From Lotus japonicus (lineage: Eukaryota; Streptophyta; Magnoliopsida; Fabales; Fabaceae), in assembly GCF_012489685.1 (NCBI RefSeq), contig NC_080042.1, positions 5,024,501 through 5,088,500 on the forward strand: a stretch of 64,000 nt of DNA, read 5' to 3'. Under the pieces are notes generated by a model. It was given only the letters and a program-made list of their open reading frames with translations. It had not been told where the DNA came from and searched no databases. A program made the position numbers and the translations under genes. Positions 55,950 through 64,000 of the stretch are shown one piece after another. Every line of letters begins with the position of its first letter. Position 1 is the first letter of the stretch.

Positions 55950-57065
55950 TTTCTTCTTCATAAAAATCAATCGTAAGTATCCTGTCTTAAACTTTTGACA
56001 CTAGCTGCAAAAACGTCTAAAGAGATCGAAAACATTTTAATATCATAGGTTGGTTTTTATCGATATACTATCTTGAATAACCAACACACATTTTCAACAA
56101 AATAACCACCCCTCTAACCCTACAACTTAATATTATATCTGAATTTTTTTAAAAATAAAGAATTAATCTCTTTTATCAAAATAAATATTATAACTTAATT
56201 TTGATAATAATAACTACCCCACTAACTCACAACACATATTTCAAACCAAATAACCACCACCTCACTAACCTCACATTTTAATATCAATGTGAATTCTATT
56301 TTACTTTTTTAATAAAAAATCAATTTTTTATCAAAAAAATAATATATCTTAATTTTATTAAAATTACTACCCCCACTAACCCACAACACACATTTTTCGA
56401 CCAAATAACCACCACCCCAGTAACCCAACAACTTAATATTTTATCTAATTTTTTTTAATAAAAATGAATTTCCTTTATCAAAATAAATACTATATCTTCG
56501 GGCATTCCATGGACAAGATCCATGTCAAAATCGCTCTCTAAAAATGTCTTTTCCCCCTATTTTTTTTTCTTCTTCTTTTTTATTGTTCTTTGTTCCTTAC
56601 TAATCGTTCAATTTTCTCTTTCATTCTCGGTAAAAAATAATTAAGAACTCATTTTTATAGTGTTCTATTATTCGCTTCTCATTCCAATAATAGGTTATTT
56701 TATTCTCGATTCACTATGGTTCTTATATGATTTTTTGATTTTTCTTTTGTACATGTCCTTTCAATTGTTTCTATCTGAGGAGAGTAAACACTAAGCTACT
56801 TGGGAAACTACCAAAGTAAAGGGTATCGACAGAACGGGGATTTCAAAGATGACGTTTCTGATAGGTTTCAGAAGTTGACGTTTCTAGATGAGAATGAAAA
56901 GAAAGATCACAATGTTTTTCAAAGCTCTAGCAATGGATTCAAATTTCATCATCCCCAAGTGTAAGAAGAAAGTGTATAATGTTTACACTGTTGAGGAGAT
57001 TGGAAGGCTCGGAATAATCAAGAGGTTCAATTTCGTTGAAGATTAGAAATAAATTTTTAATTATT
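55950..57065 (+). repeat. Helitron minisatellite and unrecognised fragment
   Basis: From about 56085 to 56500 units of roughly 130 bp repeat, each with ACACATTTCAAACCAAATAACC and CACCCCACTAACCC motifs followed by A/T-rich parts. A short frame at 56920-57048 reads CKKKVYNVYTVEEIGRLGII and ends in a stop; a matching sequence occurs at 63870-64000, so it is part of the Helitron and not unique. Confidence 0.6.
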
Positions 57066-58430
57066 TTACTTTTTCTCTCCAACAAGTGGCTTGGAATTGA
57101 GATACTTATGAAGGCGGAGAAATTGGCTTAATTTGAGCTTTCATATGCTGTAATTTCTATAGTGGAACCACAAAGTAGTGGCATGTTCTATTTCCTTCTT
57201 TTATAATTTTAGTGTTCCTTCTTCCCTTTAAAAATTAATTAGAAAAATAAATATAATAATTCATTATTACTTATGTTTTCCTTCTTCTATGATCAAGTAA
57301 AAAGCATATATTGTACGTGGGTCAGTTTAAAATTTATCATTTTTTCAATTTTTACATGCGATTGCTCCAGTCACAAATCTAGCAAATTAGATTACGAAAT
57401 AAATCATAGCACACAACTTTTAATTTTGGTTTTTTTTTCTAAGTCTGGCAGTCCATTAGATGTATTATTTTTTGTTATTAATTTTTTATGGTAACTTCAG
57501 TTATTTAAAATATAATTTCATGTTAAAAGTGCATTTTATAACAATTTCATTTTGTACAAATTCCAGGATAAAGCTCTTACATGGACATACATTTTATATG
57601 AAAGTACTTTCCTGTTAAAACTTATAAGAAAACTAATTTTTTTATATAAATTAACTACTTTTTTTCATAAATTTTTAAATAATCTTAAAATTAAATATAT
57701 ATATATATATAATTATAAAAATTTGATAGTAAAATTATGTTGCTAAACATTAATATATATATATATAGATATAATCATAATTATCTATAATTAAATTACA
57801 CTTTAAAAAGTTACGACGAGGAGGAATATTCTACATAAAAATAATTTCATCCTAAATATAATTTTAAAATATATTTTAATATAAATTTAGTACTCTTCAT
57901 AATTTCTTAAATATAAAGGTATGATAATTGGATGATAAAATATGATGTGTCAAGATTAGAATACAATAATATGTGTAAAATTTACATTTATTTATGTTTA
58001 AACTAGATGATAAAGAGTTTCAACGGAAATAAACATTTCACATAAAAATATCTTATGTAAAAGTTAATAAAATAAATCTTTTATAAAATTTCACTTCTTT
58101 ACACTATAATTTCATGTTAAAATTGTGTTACATGACAAGATGGACTTACTTTTTTCAAAAATTACATTGTAAAAAGAAAGTATTGAAATACTGTAATGAT
58201 AATCCTAATAGAAAAATAAGTTTTTTATAATTTAAGTACATTATTAAAATTTTATGAATAAGTATATATAAAATTTGTGTGAAATATTGTAATATGAGCA
58301 TTTTAATTCCATCGAAGTTTTAACTTTCACAAAAAATAGTATCAATATCTCACTTTTTTATAAATCCATGTATTGAACTATTGATACGTTTCTAAAACAC
58401 AAGAGGTAAACCCTTTGTGCAATGCACTGT
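57066..58430. other. AT-rich Helitron interior, no gene
   Basis: Very AT-rich, with AT dinucleotide runs at 57687-57711 and 57750-57767. The small frames at 57273-57494 and 57552-57746 are low-complexity and are not considered genes. Confidence 0.6.
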
Positions 58431-58930
58431 TACACATTTTCGACCAAATAACCACCACCCCACTAACCCCACAACACACATTTCAAACCAAATAACCACC
58501 GCCCCACTAACCCCACTAATTAATATCTATGTGAATTCTATTTTATTTTTTAATAACAATAAATTTTTTATCAAAATAAATATTATATCTTAATTTTAGT
58601 AAATTAACCACCCCACTAAACCATAACACACATTTCGACCAAATAACCACCACCCCACAACTTAATATTCTATCTGATTTCGTTGTTGTTTTTTATGATA
58701 AGAATGAATTTCTTTTAGAAAAATAAATATTATATCTTAATTTTGTTAAAATAACCAACCCCACAAACCCACAAAAGACATTTCAACCAAATAACCACCA
58801 CCCCACTAATCCTACAACCGCATATTCTATCTGATTTTTTCTAATAAAAAATTAATATTATTTCTTAAAACAAATCTGATTCCTCATTTTTTTAAATCAC
58901 CCTACTCTTCGACAACACACATTTTCAACA
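58431..58930. repeat. Second block of the Helitron minisatellite
   Basis: Further units with ACACATTTCGACCAAATAACC and ACCACCCCACTAACCCC separated by A/T-rich parts, as at 56085-56500 and 62945-63350. Confidence 0.65.
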
Positions 58931-59072
58931 GTTACAACTTTGTGTAACTGCACAATTTTACTTTATTTTCTAAATTTTTTAACGTGTTTTCTATGTTCCT
59001 TTGGATATTTCTCTTTTTACAGTCCTTCATTTACCGATCTCATAAAAGAGCTTATGTTTCATTACTAATAAC

Positions 59073-60665
59073 ATGCATATCATTGTAGGATTTCGAATAG
59101 AGAATGATGCTCTCATGAACCTCTGCTTAATTGAAATTAAGAAACTTCTCTGTTGCAATGGAAGGTCACTTAAAGAATTCTCATGTATGTCATATCCCCG
59201 ATTTTCTGAAAATCTACAATTTGAAAACAAGTTTGTTGTCGACGAGTTGAATTACAGTAAACATGAAATGTGTGATACACATGAAGCACTATTAATCCGA
59301 AGTGTATAAACAAATAATGAGTTCGGTTTTGTTCAATCATTGAGGGTTTTATTTTCTATATGGATTTGGAGGTTCGAGGAAAACATTTATGTGGAATACA
59401 TTGTCTTAAGTTTTAAGATCAAAATGACTCATTGTTTTGAACATGGCATCAAGTGGTATTGTTTTCTTTGTTGTTACTTGAAGGGAGGACTGCTCATTCA
59501 TGATTTTCTATTTCTATATCAATTAATGATATATCAATATGTAATATCAACACAAGGATCTCAAAAGGTTGAATTACTTAGAAAGACAAGTTTGATCATA
59601 TAGGATGAAGCATCAATGTTGAACAAACATTGTTTTGAAGCATTAGATAGAACCTGAATGACATGATGAAAACCCGTTTGAATTTTGGTTATGAAAAATC
59701 ATTTGGTGGTAAAGTTGTGGTCCTGGGAGGAGATTTTAGGCAAATTCTTCATGTTGTTCGAAAAGGTAGCCGAGAAAATATCATTGAATCTTCAATTAAT
59801 TCTTCATACTTTTGGAACTCATGCACAGTATTGAAATTGACCAAAAACATGAGATTACAAATATTTTCTTCATCATCAACCAATGAAGAAACTAGAGAAT
59901 TTGCAGAATAGATTCTCTAGGCTGGAGATAGTCCATTCAACACAATTGATGATTCTCAAATCATGATAGAAATACCACCAGATTTGTTGATAGAAAAATC
60001 ACACGATCATATACTTAGCTTGGTGAATTTTGCTTATGTTAAAATGATTGCAAACATGAAAAATAATTCGTTCTTTGAAGAAAGAGTAATTTTGGCACCA
60101 ACCCTTGAGAGAATTGAGCATGTCAATAATTTCAAGTCATCCATGGTTCCTGGTGATGAGAAGGAATATTTGAGCTTTGACACTACATGTAAGTCTGTTG
60201 AGGACACAGAGGTAGAAGGTTCACTTATTAGTTCTTGAATAACGTCAAATGTTCAAGCATTACAAACCACATACTTATTTTGAAGGTTGATGTTCCTATT
60301 ATGTTTCTTCGGAATATAGACTACACATATGTTGGTTTATACACATAACTTGCTTGATAGTAATAGATTTGACAAAAAATGTCATTGCAACATCAATTCT
60401 AACAGGTAAAAAAATGGGAGAAAAACTTTTTTATCCCTCGAATAAGCTTAATATCATTTGACCCTGGATTACCGTTCAAATTCTCAAGACCACAATTTAC
60501 TGTCACTTTATGCTTTGCAATGACTACAAATAAGAGTCAAGGTTAATCCTTATCTCATGTTGCCTTATATCTGCCTATACCATTTTTCACTCATGACCAG
60601 GTCTATGTTGCTCTTTCAAGAGTGAAATCAAGAAAATGGTTGAAATTATTGATTTGAGACGATAA
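59073..60665 (+). pseudogene. Helitron PIF1-like helicase, decayed
   Basis: Pieces of a Helitron helicase appear in order on the plus strand. NLCLIEIKKLLCCNGRSLKE (59115-59175) is the region before the helicase; YGFGGSRKTFMWNT (about 59359-59400) is the Walker A site with the invariant Gly before Lys-Thr replaced by Arg; a stop replaces the Trp of WDEA, followed by DEASMLNKHCFEALDRT (Walker B); FGGKVVVLGGDFRQILHVV and VLKLTKNMRLQ (59700-59865); RVILAPTLERIEHVN (60085-60130); FAMTTNKSQG and VYVALSRVKSRKWLK (60515-60640, motif VI). Many stops and frameshifts occur. This helicase normally unwinds DNA for rolling-circle transposition. Confidence 0.85.
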
Positions 60666-61285
60666 ACGAAACCTCTCAAACGCAACAAACAATGTTGTAT
60701 ACCAATAAGTGTTTGACAACATCTAAAAGGTTCGATTTATAATGATCTAAGTTTTTTTTATAACATTCTGAATTTGATCTCAAATTTAGTACTTATTTTG
60801 TACCAGAATGGTGAAAAGTCAAACTTTACACGTTCATCCTTTTACATAGTGGAACCAAGATTCAATATAAGTGAACTACAAAATTTGTATTCAAAGTAGC
60901 CAATATTATAACTATAGGAAATTATTTTATTTTAACGCTCATTAAAACTCAATTTTGTTTATTATCATATAAAGCAAATCTATTCTATACAAATCGATGT
61001 ATTTGCTGCTTCCTTAGCACAAAACTTGGATTCTCTAGATGACTAACATTGAAGATTTCTATAAACACACTCATCTACTAATCAGACAAATCATATATAA
61101 TATAGGGTAGCTGATTTTAATACTTTATCATTCATTAATTGTTGTTTGTTTGTTTATATATATTGAAATCTTCAACTTACAATTTTTTGTCATTGCTATA
61201 TTACAATCACGAAAGTCTTATTTTCGTTTTCGTGCAACTACTAATTCTTCTATATCAATCATCATGGGTAAAATTCGAAAATAAA

Positions 61286-61319
61286 AACTCGCCGTGCAAC
61301 GCACGGGTGAACATACTAG
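61286..61319 (+). terminator. Helitron 3' hairpin and CTAG end
   Basis: CGCCGTGCAACGCACGG contains a 6-bp stem with a 3-base loop, then GTGAACATACTAG. The hairpin and CTRR end act as the transposition stop signal of Helitrons. Confidence 0.88.
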
Positions 61320-61830
61320 TATAATATAACACAAAACTCAATGGTATAATTATACTACACCAATCTATACATAATATCTATATCTATATCTATATATAAT
61401 ATAATATAAAGCAAAATCATTCGAGAACCATTTTGCCACATGTCAACACCACATTGATTTTGCTATGAGAGTGAATTTAGGAGCTTTCGTGACACGTGTC
61501 ATTCTCTTACGCAACGGTTACCATTCTTGTCCACTAGACTGCTAGAAAGATAACTTCTCACCCACTAGAAAGATAACTTCTGACCCACTAAAAAAACTTC
61601 TACCATCTAACTTCTCACCCACTCTCATTAGAGATCACATCTATCTTGCCAACATTCACGTATGTATAAACTCTATCTTGCCAACATTCACGTATGTATA
61701 AACTCTCATCGTGTTCCAAAATCTTCTTTTCAACCGTCACAAAAAATAAACTACTTTGAAAACCACTTCTTCTATAAATTTCTCATGTGTCTTCATAATT
61801 CATTCATCACTATTTCATCTAAAAATTATC

Positions 61831-62341
61831 ATGGCTCTTAGTCTTATTGTTGACGATGTCTCTTCCATTTCAAAGGAAAAGGATGTGTGGAGGGTTATTG
61901 TGAAGGTGGTGCGGAAGTGGTTGACTCCATGTTTCGATCGTTCAAAACTCCCTAATTCAATGGTGTTGGTTTTAATGGATGCAGAGGTTCGACTTATGTG
62001 TTGTTTTAAAATTGATATATCTATTCGACTCGATGTTGGTTTATAATTTTTAAGTCTATCCAGTTCACTTACACGTTCTCAATCTACAGGGTGAAAAGAT
62101 TCATGGCACAGTGCGGAGGACTCATGTTTATAAGTTTCAACCTTTGTTAGTTGAGGGTCGAGTATACATGCTATCATATTTTACTGTTGGTGATAGCGCT
62201 CCTGATTTTCATACAAGGTCTCACGCTTACAAGATAATCTTTGAGTTTGATTCAGCTGTCCAAACTCTAACCGACGTTCCCATCGCTATGAGTCCCTATT
62301 CATTTGTTCGTGTTTCTACATCAAACCCTGTTAGTCGGTGA
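61831..62341 (+). CDS. Helitron RPA70-like OB-fold protein, intact two-exon gene
   Basis: Exons 61831-61986 and 62090-62341 join at GT-AG borders in phase 0 and give a 135-residue protein. It starts MALSLIVDDVSSISKEKD, then VWRVIVKVVRKWLTPCF, LPNSMVLVLMDAE | GEKIHGTVRRTHVYKF, LLVEGRVYMLSYFTVGDSA and HAYKIIFEFDSAVQTLTDV. This is the first OB-fold (DUF223) of RPA large-subunit-like proteins carried by plant Helitrons, which probably bind single-stranded DNA. It is short compared with a full RPA70 and lacks the zinc finger region. The chosen ATG precedes the conserved start; an upstream Met at 61756 is in the same frame but reads non-conserved sequence. Confidence 0.75.
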
Positions 62342-64000
62342 GGTTTCAAACTAAAACTTTATACATCCGTAAAATTATTTGTGATCTACCATATTTTGTT
62401 AGTTTTGCATATGTGATAGGGATCCTCACCGACCATAGCAACGAGCAGGAATTAAAAAAAATATCAAGTACGAAAGAAGACTACCATAGATTGAATAAAA
62501 AGGGTAATTATTAGTTTTTGTAACAAAAATGAAAAATCTATTGAAATTTTGAAACCATATCCCAATTATTGTGAATAATAATTTAATCATATGTCTGTTG
62601 AAAACAGAGTGAGGGTTAATATATGCATTTTTTGGAAACTACGTCCAAGAGTTATTCTCTGCTTTATCTTCACACGATCTGACCAACACTTTCTATTTCT
62701 TCTTCATAAAAATCAATCGTAAGTATTTTGTCTTAAACTTTTGTTACTAGCTGAAAAAAACTCTAAAGAGAAAATCTTTTCATATTATTTTCTTTTGAAT
62801 GGAAACTGCAATTATATTAAGCAAAAGTAAGCATAGAAGTCATTACATCTGCATGAACCAAATCAATAACATCAACCGAAACCTCTTCCAACCAAACCAT
62901 ATCATACTATAGATTGGTTTTTAACGATATACTATGTTAATACCTAGCACACATTTTCAACAAAATAGCCACCCCACTAACCCCGCAACTTAATATTATA
63001 TCAGAATTCTTTTTTCTTAATAAATAATTAATCTTTTTTATCAAAATAAATATATCTTAATTTTGATAATAATAATCACCCCACTAACCCACAACACAAT
63101 ATTTCAAACCAAATAACCACCACCTCACTAACCCCACAACTTAATATTTTTGTGAATTCTATTTTATTTTTTAATAAAAAATAATTTTTTTATCCAAATA
63201 AATATTATATCTGAATTTTATTAAATTACTAACCCACATCACGCATTTTTCGACCAAATAACCATCACCTCACTAACTCACAACTTAATATTCTACCTTT
63301 TTTTTTTCTTTTTCATAAAAATGAATTTCTTTTATCAAAATAAATATTATATTTTCTGGCATTTCATGGATCATCCATGTTAAGATCGTTCTCTAAAAGA
63401 TATTTTCTTCTTCTTCTTCTTCTTCTTCTTCTTCTTCTTCTTTTCTTCCGTACTTTTTTTAGGTAAGACAAATTGTATTGAAGAAGTACAAAGGGTACTT
63501 CAACCCATTGAAATCGTTCAATTTTCTCTTTCATTCTCGGTAAAAAAGAATTAAGAACGCATTTTTATAGTGTTCTATTATTTTCTTCTCATTCCAATAA
63601 TAGGTTATTTTATTCCCAATTCTCTATGGTTCTTATATGATCTTTTGATTTGTCTTTTGTACATGTCCTTTCAATCGTTTCTAATTGAGGAGAGTAAACA
63701 CTAAGCTACCTGGGGAACTCACAAAGTAGAGGGTATTGACAAAACGAAGATTTCAAAGATGACGTTTCTGATAGGTTTCAGAAATTCTACGGGTCCTCCT
63801 CCTTTGAAATAGTTGATCCAGTCAAAGAAGTTGACGTTTCCATATGAGAATGAAAAGAAAGGTCACAATGCTTTTCAAAGCTCTAGCGATGGATTCAAAT
63901 TCTGTCATCCCCAATTGTAAGAAGAAAGTGTCTAATATTTATATTGTTGAAGAGATTGGTAGGCTCGGAATAATCATCAAGAGGTTCAATTTTTTTGAAG
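62342..64000. other. Helitron 2 non-coding part
   Basis: Beyond the RPA-like gene there is a third minisatellite block (62945-63350), a (TTC)n microsatellite at about 63404-63441, and a frame remnant at 63870-64000 matching 56920-57048. No further gene is seen before the window ends. Confidence 0.6.
63404..63441. repeat. (TTC)n microsatellite
   Basis: About 12 uninterrupted TTC units. It lies in a position where Helitron 1 has only a short TTCTTCTTC run (56567-56577), so it expanded in one copy. Confidence 0.9.

Larger units (their letters stand above)
54577..61319 (+). mobile_element. Helitron 1, complete ends, degenerate genes
   Basis: The 3' end is canonical: a CCGTGC-AAC-GCACGG hairpin (61292-61306) followed 10 bases later by CTAG (61316-61319) and a host T. 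The 5' end TCTAATATAAC at 54577 follows an A, as expected for insertion between A and T. The start is confirmed by the second copy, whose homology begins right after the CTAG of the first. Inside are a broken RPA-like gene near the 5' end, a long AT-rich middle, and a broken PIF1-type helicase near the 3' end. No Rep (HUH) domain is visible, so the element has lost replication functions. Confidence 0.85.
61320..64000 (+). mobile_element. Helitron 2, 5' part, runs off the window
   Basis: Starting directly after the CTAG of the first copy, the sequence repeats the first 2.5 kb of Helitron 1 (TAATATAACACAAAACTC, the TCTATATC array, ATTTTGCCAC, the RPA-like gene, the minisatellite, and the CATGTCCTTTCAAT segment). 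An extra block at 62790-62915 absent from the first copy is an indel between them. The 3' end is not in the window. Confidence 0.82.

Overview
This window looks like flowering-plant nuclear DNA. It has long AT-rich non-coding stretches, a spliced host gene with GT-AG introns, plant-type LTR retrotransposons primed by tRNA-iMet (TGGTATCAGAGC next to LTRs), an L1-type LINE with an RNase H tail, a CACTA end, hAT MITEs and Helitrons. The style of the repeats suggests a papilionoid legume, but that is an inference from memory of such families and was not tested. I saw no prokaryotic or organellar operon, CRISPR array, rRNA or tRNA gene.

The one clear host gene is a SNF2-family chromatin-remodelling ATPase (CHR19/ETL1, SMARCAD1-like) on the minus strand, 53959 down to 34442. 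Twelve exons can be joined with consistent phases into a 725-codon reading frame. Two introns are inflated by transposons: intron 8 (8.6 kb) holds a chromovirus-type Ty3/gypsy element (41950-48220) and a hAT MITE, and intron 10 (5.5 kb) holds a small Ty1/copia element (35566-38148) whose internal part is inverted relative to its LTRs. A weaker host candidate is a set of three short exons at 405-796 whose upstream part lies outside the window.

Region by region: 1-2210, possible gene 3' end, then one end of a CACTA transposon with palindromic tandem repeats; 2322-2771, hAT-like MITE; 2780-6937 and 19101-21370, copia debris on the minus strand with two direct copies of an LTR/PBS/leader, one copy interrupted by an inverted solo LTR; 6938-19100, a solo LTR (TSD TCTAC) into which an 8.87-kb non-autonomous element with 3.77-kb LTRs inserted (TSD CTCTC); 21380-23800, LTR and 3' region of another LTR element; 23840-23922, a perfect 31-nt hairpin; 23998-24440, an unrecognised coding-like fragment; 24456-30887, a LINE interrupted by copia sequences; 30895-34441, mostly non-coding with one LTR relic; 34442-53959, the remodeller gene; 54577-64000, two Helitrons in head-to-tail tandem, the first complete at both ends with a decayed PIF1-like helicase, the second with an intact two-exon RPA-like OB-fold gene and running off the window.

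I do not see a new cellular system. The most interesting content is transposon architecture: a nested non-autonomous element with very similar LTRs, an LTR-borne 191-codon frame, tandem Helitrons carrying intact versus broken RPA genes, an inverted copia interior, a solo LTR whose flanks do not match, and an essential-looking gene that has kept its reading frame around large intronic insertions.
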